This document shows, in pieces, positions 55,998 to 64,000 of a DNA stretch of 64,000 bases (positions are counted from its first letter, which is position 1; every line of letters begins with the position of its first letter). The position numbers and the translations under genes were made by a program. Below the pieces are notes generated by a model, which ran no database searches, was not told the DNA's origin, and saw only the letters and a list, made by a program, of their open reading frames with translations. This stretch comes from Conchocele bisecta (lineage: Eukaryota; Mollusca; Bivalvia; Lucinida; Thyasiridae): assembly GCA_029237695.1 (NCBI GenBank), contig JAQRGA010000165.1, positions 124,001 to 188,000 of the forward strand, in the 5' to 3' direction.

Positions 55998-56982
55998 ATG
56001 GACACGCGCAAACTTAATACTAAACTATCGGTTCGCCTAACGCGTAAGCTAGCGAAAACATACTACAGTCCCCGCGGCTACTGGAAGGGACTCGCGGCCA
56101 TCAAGATTTCAGAAAACGCAGCCAAGGAATGTCTCAAGAAGCAGGCCATCTGGCGGATCTATTTGCCTGCGCCTCACAATATTCCGCGCCCGAAATTCGA
56201 CGTGCCGGTGCCGAACGAAGTCCAACAAGCAGACCTCCTATTTCTCCCTCACGATCGCGTCGGTCGCAAGACGTACAAGTACGCACTGACAATCGTTGAC
56301 GTAGCGAATCGGTATAAGGGAGCTGAGCCGTTGGCCACTAAAGAGTCTAAGGAGGTTGCCGAGGCTCTTTCCCGAATATATAAGAGGAGTCCTCTCAAAT
56401 GGCCGAATCTTCTCCAGGTCTATCCCGGCCGCAAGTTCATGGGTTCGGTCTCTTATCTATTGTCTAAACACAAAGTTTCTGTCAGACTCGGCCGCGTCAA
56501 CATCCACCGGGACCAGGGGATCGTGGAGCGGTTCAATCGAACCCTGGCTGAGAGGCTGTTTGGACACCAATACGCCAAAGAGCTTGTAGATCCTCATTCG
56601 CGATCGACCGAGTGGGTGACCAGGCTGCCCGCCGTGGTCTCCGCACTGAACGGCGAGGTGACTAGATTGATCGGTAAGAAGCCTGTAGATGTCATCAAGG
56701 CGAGACTCGCGCGGGCGCCCCGTTGGTTTAGCGGAGAAACGACTTCCATCGGATGTTGCCGTCCGGTACCTCTATCAACCGGGAGAGCTCGAAGGTGGCC
56801 GCCGACGCACGACTGATCCCGTGTGGTCTCTCAATGTATATCATCTAGATCGATCTATTACCAAACCCGATGAGTCCATGCTCTAGTATTTGGATGATGG
56901 TCCATCGCGCGGGTTTGTTCGAGAAGAATTACTTGCGGTGCCTTCTGACACCCAGCTAACCCAGGTCCGTCCGTCGTTATAG
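55998..56982 (+). pseudogene. Polinton integrase (retrovirus-type, DDE), inactive
   Basis: The catalytic core of an rve-type integrase. The first acidic residue is D79 in QQADLLFLPHD and the last is E177 in DQGIVERFNRTLAERLF. The second, expected 35 residues before E177, is Tyr (Y142 in QVYPGRKFMG, where Polintons have VDPGREF), so the DD35E triad is broken. Near 56710-56745 the frame shifts; the C-terminal chromo/SH3-like part continues in another frame (TDPVWSLNVYHLDRSITKP), crosses an in-frame TAG (56884-56886) and ends at TAG 56980-56982. A working enzyme would insert the element's DNA into the chromosome using its TIR ends. The start ATG follows the divergent small ORF by 3 bp. Family assignment is secure; loss of function is inferred from the residue change and the breaks. 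Confidence 0.9.
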
Positions 56983-57048
56983 TCGGTCAGGCTCACGTCA
57001 GAGCCTTTAGTATTCTCCTCTTTTTTAGAGTTCTTTTTTTTTGTTTAC
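56983..57048. terminator. Convergent gap between integrase and polymerase genes
   Basis: A 66-bp gap where the two genes meet tail to tail. It contains T-runs (TTTTTTAGAG, TTCTTTTTTTTTG) that could serve as transcript-end signals for the plus strand. Confidence 0.3.
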
Positions 57049-60000
57049 CTATGTTAGAGGCTCTGTGTGTACCCCGTCTTTCATCACTCTCCTCTTGTCG
57101 TAGTACGCCGACAGCCCCAGTTTACTCTGGGTGTATGTTTTCATTACTCCACCGTTCATATGGAACCCTATATTTTTAGCCACGTCTCTATGGCCTTCCT
57201 ACGCGTTCTTATATCTATTCCAACTCACGCTGTTGGTTCTCTTACTCATTCCCTTAGCGGAATGCTTCACTACGCCCGGGGTTGGTTGTGTGGCCAGCGC
57301 GCGTCGTTGGTGCCTGGCCGGATGCCACTTGGAGTCTTCGCTCTTAGCCAGCTTTTCTACGAAGTAACACTTACTGGATAGCGCTATAGCTCTATCTCCT
57401 TGGAACTCCATCTTGAACAGCCCAGGTTCCCTGTTACTCCATTGGTCCCATGCGAGCCAGTTGCGCTTATCTTTCTCGTATGTCACACGTTGTCTAGGCT
57501 TCACCAGCGCGTCTAGGCTTTCATCGTTAGCTGTACTATCCGGTTTAGCAGTCACACCTATGTACATGCTGTCCTTATCCATCTGAATTAGTTCAAAGTC
57601 CTTTCTCGATACGTACTTGTCTAGGAAGTCGTAATAGAACTCTAACATTCTCAGCTTGGCTAGTTGGTACACGGCTATCTCACAGTGAAACGGTCTCTTA
57701 ACAGCACACTTAGCCTTCCTACTAGATATCTCATACGCGTCTCCGATCTCTTCCAGATCTTCGAAGAACGCTTAGCGTAGTGCTTTATCCACACAGCTCT
57801 CATTGTTAGTGTACGTAGTGTTAAGGTGTCTCTCTGGTGCCTCAATCATCTTATCACAACACGAATTACCAACCAACTTCATTATTTCAGTTACCGGCTT
57901 CTTCGACTCCTCTACGTCTCCGGTCCTCCTAGCCGCAGTCACCTCTTCGACAAACCACGCGAAGGGTTTTCCAGCTTCGTAGTCTAGGATCCTGTGAAGG
58001 CCTGTTATCACTAGCTCGTGCTCTAGATACCATTTCAACAGCGGGGCATACAGCAGCTTTTTTGCCGACAGCATGCCCACTAATTTCTTTCCGCCTCCTC
58101 GATTCCTGCCTGTCTTTTTCAGATACTGGAGCATGTGCACTGGAACCTCCTCCTCTTCAACTACCCTGTTTATGAACAGCGGAGCCATCTCTTCAAACTT
58201 TTCTCTCAGGCTCTCGGGGACTTCTATATCCACCTCGGCAAACCCGAACCAGTAATCGCTTCCCCTGTGTACCCGTTGACAGAACTTGTCTATGATCTTT
58301 TGGTTGTGGGGTGTCTTATTGTGGTGTATAGTTTCCTTACCGCACGGCATCTCTTGTTTGAGTGTCGACAGATACAAGGCGTTAGCGTCGTACCCGAGGA
58401 CTGCCTGGCACGGTTTCCCTTCACCCTTACTGTTTGGGCGTATCTTTGAAACACCTGCCTCGGCGTATCTGGTGAACACGTTAGACGGTCCTCCGACTAG
58501 AGCTCCCTGCAACATCTCGTACATCTCTTTCTCTGGGGCATACAGCTGGCCAGTCTTCGGTCCGGATCCAGCTTTTCCCGGGATACCAGCACTTGCCGAC
58601 GCCGTTCCTCGCATCAGATATTGGATGGTTACTCTTGGCAGGGTAACGGCGTCTTTGAATATATCTACTCCTCTATGTTTGTAAAAGTCACACATCTTAC
58701 CTAATGCCTCTAGAAAAGGTGATACGTCGAGATCGTTGTAGTATCTCACCCAGTCCTTAAATGTTCTCATTCCTTTCTCCTCAAAAATTATCCTGCACTC
58801 CTCCAGCTGCTCCTCGGTTACCAGCATCTCACGTCTGAGTTTGGAATACCAGTGCTCTATGTCAGGGAGCCCTTGATAGTCTAGCTTGTCTACAAAATCA
58901 AACCATTCATACGGGAAGAAAGACTTTTGAGATGAGCAGTCGTATGCCTTAATCCACTTATCGTAACTGACTCCCGGACCAAGATACAGGAGAACGTCCA
59001 TGAATCTGAATTCCGGAGTGAATAGGAATATGGTGTCGTTAGTCCGCTTGCCTACCATAACTTTCGTGGTCGTGTCTGCCAGCTTGCCCACCAGATGTTT
59101 CTTGGTGAGGTTGATGTCATACCTACTGCAGTTGAAACCCAACACTGTGACCTGATCTATCCACCTGTTTATCTCATCCACTTGGCGAGGCCTGAGGTGC
59201 TCCGTGTCCTCGAACCTGTACCGGCGACCCACTTCTTCGCGAATGTCCCTACCCCTCTTCTGCAGATCTTCTATGAACTTACTTACCAGTTTGGCAGGAT
59301 CCGTGTCACAAATGTGAGATACGGTTCCGGACAGGCTGTCCCCTATGCTAACGCTTACGGGCACGTGCTCTGTCTCGTACGATAGGTCTGGCGTTTGGTC
59401 GGTCCTCCCTTCCTTACTCAGAAACGCTCCAAAATCGTATACTATCTGGTACGGGTACAGTGTGGTGGGACATCCTGTCTTAATCTTAGCGCCGGTTCTG
59501 TTATACTTACACTCCCACATTATCACAAGGTTAACTACTGCTTCACGGATCTCTTTATCCCGCTTGTTGCTGGTGTGAAACTCGTACCATCTCGCCGGGT
59601 GATGTTTCGGACAGCCGTGCCAGAAACACCCGTGATACTGGTACACCTTGTTATTTTCCTTGCAGTATCCATCTACTGGAGATCCACAGATCCACCTCTC
59701 CCCGCCGTGCCCACACTGCTCGTGGTGGTGGATGTGCACGTTCTCACTCTCAACAGACGCCATCCAATCAAGTGCCCCTAGGCTTCCAGCACTCTTTGGG
59801 TAGAAGACCTTCTCGAACGCGAAGCGAGGGCGCTCGATAACTTTCCCTTCGCATACGGCGTGTGTCTCGCCCTTCATGCACTTGTGTCCGTGCCGAGTAA
59901 CGTTACTAGCCTTCGTGAACATCTGTTTGCAAGTGTCACAGGCGTACGTTTTCGACAGACCTTTTAGGTTTTTTATCAGGAACGCGTGGTTTTTGTAGAT

Positions 60001-61107
60001 GCCTATCGTCATATGCTTCGTACCTACCTCCTCATAGTGTGCTGGTGCCTTCCTCAACCACCATATTCCACTCTCGGTTGGCTGATATACTTCTATACCC
60101 ACCTTAAACTTCTCCTCAACCTTTTTCAGCTCGTCTAGCGGAATAGGCACAGGCTCTCTCTCTTACCGAAATACTTAGCACTCATCTCTCTGGCTTGGGC
60201 GTTACATTTGTCTGATCGCGCCTCGCCGTGAATGGCCAGGCACCTGAATAGACACAGCTCATCGTTGTATTTGTCTAACGAGTACATACCTTTCTTATTC
60301 CTCAACGAGTCTGGGAGAGGTCCACCAGCCGCGTGTTTGGAAGTCAGCCCCAGATCTACTCCTCTGTTCCTGCACTAGTTTTATATAAACCATGCTCCAC
60401 CTCACGAACGTCCATTTCGTGTTGGGCCTCTCGACTTTATCTATATCCATCCTCTTTTTCTCGTTATCTTTCGCCCATTTCTCTACTTCACTTAAGGAGT
60501 CCATCCACCTACCCCCCCCACCCCCAAGATTCTTATTAAATATTATCGTCTTTGCGCGACCTCGGTGATCTTTTTCCTCAATGTGTTGTAGTTTGTAGGA
60601 GTATGAATATCTTAGGTGGAAGTTTGTTGTCAGATGAGAAGTTAATTTCTCTACTATCCTATCAGGTATTTCCTTTTCTACGTGTTTCCTAAATGAGAAC
60701 GTGAACGTGCGTCTACCCTGCTCGACTTTCTCCACCTCTTCGTCTCTAACCGCTAGAATAGCCTCGCCCTCGTCAGCTATCGCGTGTAGGAGGGCGGATT
60801 TAAGTTTACGCTTTGGTTTAACTACGGCGGGGGAAGCCGGCAGGGCGGCCGTTCTCATTCCAATTATACTCTCTACTTGTAGTCGTTTTCCTATTTGAGT
60901 GGTTAACTCATGAGACCCCAAGACGGCATTTGTGAAGGCACCTCTGGAGTATGCCCTACCTACTCGACGTGTAAACGCCTCATTCTTTATGGCGTTTAAC
61001 AGCTTATTTAACCCATGAATGCGCAGACGGTTGCTATAGACAATACGAAGAGATTCGGCTTCTCTTCTCAAACTTTCTATTTCTGCTCTAGTTTCTGGCG
61101 TTATCAT
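57049..61107 (-). pseudogene. Polinton protein-primed family B DNA polymerase (PolB), multiply broken
   Basis: The reading unit runs from ATG 61107 to TAG 57049-57051. In order it has an N-terminal RPNTKWTFVRW domain; a DELCLFRCLAIHGEA block; a C2HC zinc finger (CDTCKQMF...HGHKC); an endonuclease-like VYQYHGCFWHGCPKHHP; exonuclease motifs (LGFNCSRYD, RYYNDLDV); and palm motifs A (GYDANALYL), B (KLVGNSCCD) and C (QMDKDS). Breaks are frameshifts near 60360 and near 60165 (in a GAGAGA run), TAA at 57772-57774 and TAG at 57199-57201; both stops are in frame with coding sequence beyond. Motif B has CCD where NS.YG is usual, and motif C has Lys between its aspartates instead of Thr. An intact enzyme copies the linear element from a protein primer. 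Identity is secure; activity is excluded. Confidence 0.93.
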
Positions 61108-61221
61108 ATTTTCTGTATATACTTTTGTTATAACCTATGAAATTTATTTGTTCAATTGGACGTGAAAAAATTACATCATGTTTTGTTCGCGTCCAATTGA
61201 ATATAAACATATACATATATA
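61108..61221. promoter_or_regulatory. Bidirectional promoter region with 12-bp inverted repeat
   Basis: The region lies between the divergent polymerase (minus) and zinc-finger (plus) genes. TTCAATTGGACG (61151-61162) and its exact complement CGTCCAATTGAA (61190-61201) are placed symmetrically 27 bp apart, with an AT-rich TATACATATATAATG just before the zinc-finger ATG. The symmetry suggests a shared operator, perhaps bound by the adjacent zinc-finger protein. This is inference. Confidence 0.45.
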
Positions 61222-61518
61222 ATGGAGTGTGCGACTTGTTGTAAGACTTTTGCGTGTAAAGACTATCTACGAAGGCATCTATCGAGACGTAGAAAATTTC
61301 CTTGTGTCGCCCCACAATTTCAATGCCCCAGATGCCCTTGTAAATTCGTTAGTGCCCAAACTCTTTGTAGACATAAGCAACTGCTCTGCCAGGTGGCTAA
61401 AGGTGAACGTGGTAGACTAGAGTTGGTAGAATTAGTTGCTGTTCTACGGAATAAATTAGCTATATTAAAGGAGGAAAATGCGGTGTTGGAATATAAAATA
61501 TCCCAATCTCCAATATAA
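61222..61518 (+). CDS. Zinc-finger/leucine-zipper protein at the Polinton right end
   Basis: An intact 98-residue frame. It has two zinc fingers: residues 3-21 (CATCCKTFACKDYLRRHLSR) and residues 35-56 (CPRCPCKFVSAQTLCRHKQL, then LC), of C2H2/C2HC type. A leucine-rich coiled coil with the segment AVLRNKLAILKEENAVLEYK follows, suited to dimerisation. Fingers plus zipper point to a dimeric DNA-binding regulator acting in the nucleus, possibly on the TIRs or the adjacent bidirectional promoter. The last 8 codons lie inside the right TIR, so its C-terminus is coded by repeat DNA. A related C-terminus is found in the second Polinton at 63917-64000. The domain call is firm; the target is inferred. 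Confidence 0.75.
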   Translation: MECATCCKTFACKDYLRRHLSRRRKFPCVAPQFQCPRCPCKFVSAQTLCRHKQLLCQVAKGERGRLELVELVAVLRNKLAILKEENAVLEYKISQSPI

Positions 61519-61645
61519 TTGGGACTACAAGACAACTTTTTCTCATTCAATACCACCACCAACTTTTGTTGGTGGTGGGAGCTACAATACCGCTCAATAA
61601 CGACACAATGTTTGCGGGTATCATTTTGACTCCCTCTATACTACT
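61493..61645 (-). repeat. Polinton right terminal inverted repeat
   Basis: Reverse complement of 51924-52080, ending ACTCCCTCTATACTACT. It overlaps the end of the zinc-finger gene and contains the same CCACCACCAAC hairpin. Confidence 0.92.
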
Positions 61646-61650
61646 AACTG
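61646..61650. repeat. Target-site duplication, right (AACTG)
   Basis: Identical to 51919-51923. It lies directly outside the right TIR. Confidence 0.75.
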
Positions 61651-62243
61651 AATATTAGTCCATACTTTTTTGGAATAAAATAATATGTAACATGTTTTTC
61701 TTATCGAATAACACAAATATGACGTTCAGTACTATGATATTGATTGTTAGCGTGCAAGCTAGATTGAGTAATTGTGGGCACGCGCAAGATAATTCAGTTT
61801 GGTCACTCATATTGTCACTCATATTGAGTAATTAAGGACGCGTGTGCAGGTAAGCGGCTTCGGCTTTGACACCCATGCTAAGTTAATTGCTTCTTATAGT
61901 GATTTTACAAAGCTGCGTAGCTTGGTTATTATAGTTATTTACAAAAGCTGATAAGCTTGCGTTTATCGACTAGGCTGTATAAATAGACGACGAAAACGTT
62001 ATTCATTGCATTTGCGTTACTATATAGTCTCACCAGTGCTCTAAATCATTGATCTCTGATCAGCGAATTTATTTGTGATATTGTGCAAATTTATTTATAC
62101 GGATTTATTTGTGACATAAATGTGCTCTCATACGGAAAATCTTACAGTAATTTAAAAGTGAAGGTGTAATATTTATTAAAACAAAAATAAATCATTAAAC
62201 TATTCTGATAACTATATAAATTAGTAAGAATAAACATCAAATT
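61651..62243. other. Intergenic DNA between the two Polintons, possible promoter
   Basis: AT-rich. A TGTATAAATAGACG box at about 61975-61988 resembles a strong TATA element, about 270 bp upstream of the small PHD-like ORF. GTCACTCATATTG is duplicated at about 61802-61828. No gene recognised in the stretch itself. Confidence 0.35.
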
Positions 62244-62363
62244 ATGGCTAATCCGTGTGGTAACTGTAACAAAAACTGCGATAAATGTGAAGGATGGTTT
62301 CATTTTAAATGTCAAACTCTTACAAAACAGCAATTTACATCTCTCCCAACCCACCCCCAATGA
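62244..62363 (+). CDS. Mini PHD-finger-like ORF, probably a fragment
   Basis: It codes for 39 residues from ATG to TGA. The ligand order CGNC, CDKC, H, C with WFHFKC at the end is that of a PHD zinc finger, a module that reads histone tails in chromatin proteins and also occurs at the N-terminus of some transposon proteins. The usual central loop is missing: CGNCNKNCDKC is compressed, leaving only about six of the eight ligands clearly placed. The frame then ends in Pro-rich DNA at the edge of a minisatellite. It may be the first exon of a longer protein or a truncated copy. Too short for firm assignment. Confidence 0.4.
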   Translation: MANPCGNCNKNCDKCEGWFHFKCQTLTKQQFTSLPTHPQ

Positions 62364-62365
62364 AT

Positions 62366-62860
62366 AGTACAGTCATTAATTCTGTACACATATTGCATGG
62401 AGCTTGTTGTCGCTTTTTCTTTACATATATCGTATGGAACTTGTTGTCGCTTATTCTGTAAACATATCGTATGTAACTTGTTGACGCTTATTCTGTACAC
62501 ATATTGCATGGAGCTTGTTGTCGCTTTTTCTGTAAACATATCGTATGGAACTTGTTGTCGCTTATTCTGTACACATATTGCATGGAGCTTGTTGTCGCTT
62601 TTTCTGTAAACATATCGTATGGAACTTGTTGACGCTTATTCTATACACATAATGCATGGAGCTTGTTGTCGCTTATTCTGTAAACATATCGCATGGAACT
62701 TGTTGACGCTTATTTTATACACATATTGCATGGAGCTTGTTGTCGCTTATTCTGTAAACATATCGTATGGAACTTGTTGACGCTTATTCTATACACATAT
62801 TGCATGGAACTTGTTGTCGCTTATTCTGTACACATATTGCATGGAGCTTGTTGTCGTTTT
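62366..62860. repeat. 37-bp minisatellite
   Basis: About 13 copies alternating CACATATTGCATGGAGCTTG and AACATATCGTATGGAACTTG, each followed by TTGTCGCTTATTCTGTA or a TTGACGC variant. The two variants alternate, showing a two-unit higher-order period. Confidence 0.9.
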
Positions 62861-63479
62861 TTTAAGTAAAATGTATGCATCAATCAAGTTTCTGACGCAT
62901 TTTCTATCTAACACAATATTTATATTACAATTGTTATCTTTATTATTGTAAAATTTGTTATAAAATACATAAAATAATGTTCTTGTCACGTCTTGACGCT
63001 TCTTGTCGCTTCTTTTCACTTCTTGTCGCTTTTTAGTGAGACCCGTGCCAGGTTCTACCCAGTTACCCCCTTTCTTCTTCCCGCCTCCCGTGCACCGGGA
63101 CACTGCGCGGAATTACAGGACCGTATTGGACCTAAGCAGTGTCCCATTTCGGCACACATTTATAGACATCCGTCCGCCCTGCACTTATATGTATCACATA
63201 AAACAAAATTCGGCCTTTATGGACTTATATGTCCGGGTATGGAAGGTCATCGAGCCAATTCCCACCCTTAAATATAACACAAAAAAAACAATTTGTTATA
63301 GCCGATAATAATAGTCTTTTATAGATTTGAATAAATATAGCACATGTAGACAATAACACGATGGCGAACAGTGTAGTTCTTGATCAGACTGCGAATTCAG
63401 TTATGTGCTGGCTGGCTATATGGCAAGAAATAAATTACATGTTTTAAGTTACAGTATGGCTACAAAAACAAATATATAG
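62861..63479. other. Intergenic DNA with repeat fragments
   Basis: GACGCTTCTTGTCGCTTC and CTTTTTAGTGAGACC near 62996-63043 match, in reverse, a stretch at 49378-49430. 63233-63300 matches 48315-48430. No gene recognised. Confidence 0.45.
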
Positions 63480-63749
63480 ATTGCAAAATGGGAAACAGTG
63501 TAGACCCTAATCAGACTGTGAATGCAAGTTTCCCCTCTAGATATATAGCCTCAACAAGTGATTATGTACAAGATGGGAAACAGTGTAGATCCGATCAGAC
63601 TGTGTGTGCAAATTCCAAATTATAGCATCAACAAGTGGCTTTTTATGTACAAGATGGGAAACAGTGTAGATCCTGATAAGACTGTGTGGGCATATTCCAA
63701 TATATCTATATCATCAACAAGTGGCTATGTACAAGATGGGAAACCATAT
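63480..63749. repeat. 80-bp minisatellite interrupted by the second Polinton
   Basis: Three units contain GGGAAACAGTGTAGATCC and CATCAACAAGTGGCT. A fourth begins (CAAGATGGGAAACC) and is cut after CCATAT by the TIR tip at 63750. An older diverged unit lies at about 63361-63425. Confidence 0.8.
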
Positions 63750-64000
63750 AGTAGTATAAAGGGAGTCGAAATAATACCACATTAGGTGTTATAACATTCA
63801 GCCCTTTATACTACCCCCACCACCCCCGAACAATTCAAAAATTGGTTAACGAGAAAATTGTATCCGACAGCAAATTTATGAATTTTGTAGAAAATAATTT
63901 TCTAATTTTTACAAAATTAATTGCAATGTGCCGCGCGTGATAGTTTATATTTCAACACCCCATTTTCCTCCTCCAATATAGCTAATTTATTTCGCAGATC
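63750..64000 (-). mobile_element. Second Polinton, end only, opposite orientation
   Basis: The tip AGTAGTATAAAGGGAGTC matches the first element's TIR tip at 26 of 29 positions (all differences are transitions), starts with AG, and is followed inward by the 3' end of a related zinc-finger/zipper gene in the mirror-image position. Inside the tip a perfect 13-bp inverted pair (63751-63763 and 63802-63814) forms a hairpin. The element continues past the window. Confidence 0.8.
63917..64000 (-). CDS. Zinc-finger/zipper protein C-terminus of the second Polinton (partial)
   Basis: On the minus strand the last 27 codons read LRNKLAILEEENGVLKYKLS plus a short tail before TAA (63917-63919). Sixteen of twenty residues match the zipper of the protein at 61222-61518. 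The N-terminal fingers lie beyond the window. The open frame over the visible part suggests this copy may be less decayed, but only 84 bases can be judged. Confidence 0.7.
   Translation of the reverse strand, partial: DLRNKLAILEEENGVLKYKLSRAAHCN

Larger units (their letters stand above)
51924..61645. mobile_element. Polinton/Maverick virus-like transposon, 9.7 kb, decayed
   Basis: It is bounded by terminal inverted repeats of 157 and 153 bp that begin AG and end CT, with a 5-bp target duplication. It encodes the hallmark pair of a protein-primed family B DNA polymerase and a retrovirus-type integrase, plus capsid-type proteins. At 9.7 kb it is shorter than the usual 15-20 kb, and a packaging ATPase and an adenovirus-type protease, both usual in the group, were not recognised. 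GC content and codon usage in the coding half look higher in GC than the flanking host DNA. Several genes are broken, so this copy cannot move on its own. Confidence 0.92.

Noticed and set aside
58135..59781. Plus-strand frames of 77-132 codons
   Set aside because: Antisense shadows of the DNA polymerase gene.

Overview
The window looks like a stretch of a eukaryotic, probably bivalve mollusc, nuclear genome. This is inferred from four things: AT-rich intergenic DNA with split coding segments and GT/AG splice sites; a BIR-domain (IAP-type) exon, a family strongly expanded in bivalves; dense tandem arrays and dispersed repeats of a molluscan style; and animal transposons (Polinton/Maverick, Ty3-type LTR element, a possible CACTA-type element, tRNA-derived SINE heads). 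No rRNA, CRISPR or bacterial operon is visible. Species cannot be fixed from the sequence alone.

Layout. 0-10 kb: copies of two large dispersed repeat families (A: 577-1770 and 5863-6450; B: 1795-4250 with fragments near 8 and 9 kb), a 35-bp minisatellite and retroposon pieces. 10-14 kb: a 2.7-kb minisatellite of 34/40-bp units. 14.8-17.7 kb: a tandem duplication of a hairpin-ended repeat. 18.0-19.5 kb: an internally deleted Ty3/Gypsy-type element. 21.6-22.8 kb: a decayed coding relic. 24.9-25.8 kb: the BIR exon on the minus strand, followed upstream in its intron by about 5.2 kb of a 55-bp minisatellite. 31.8-34.7 kb: exon-sized remnants of a transposase-derived gene and an F-box-like gene. 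35-44 kb: hairpins, more hairpin-ended repeats and an 84-bp satellite. 44.4-48.0 kb: a possible CACTA-type element. 49.4-51.5 kb: the longest family A copy.

The centrepiece is a complete but decayed Polinton/Maverick virus-like transposon at 51,924-61,645, with roughly 155-bp terminal inverted repeats beginning AG, and a 5-bp AACTG target duplication. Its gene order is two small minus-strand genes, a coiled-coil fibre-like gene, a minor-capsid (penton-like) gene, a divergent major-capsid-like gene, a small membrane protein, a small minus-strand ORF, a retrovirus-type integrase, a protein-primed family B DNA polymerase and a zinc-finger/leucine-zipper protein ending in the right TIR. The structural genes would build a capsid and polymerase plus integrase would copy and insert the element, but no packaging ATPase or maturation protease was recognised, and polymerase, integrase, fibre, major capsid and membrane genes all carry stops, frameshifts or active-site changes. 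A second, related Polinton in the opposite orientation begins at 63,750, only 2.1 kb away, and runs off the window end. It is inserted in an 80-bp minisatellite and its TIR tip matches the first at 26 of 29 positions.

A recurring theme in the host DNA is dispersed repeats of several unrelated families that end in different perfect or near-perfect hairpins next to a GGAC tetranucleotide tract. Several also carry the nuclear-receptor-like motif TGACCTTGA.
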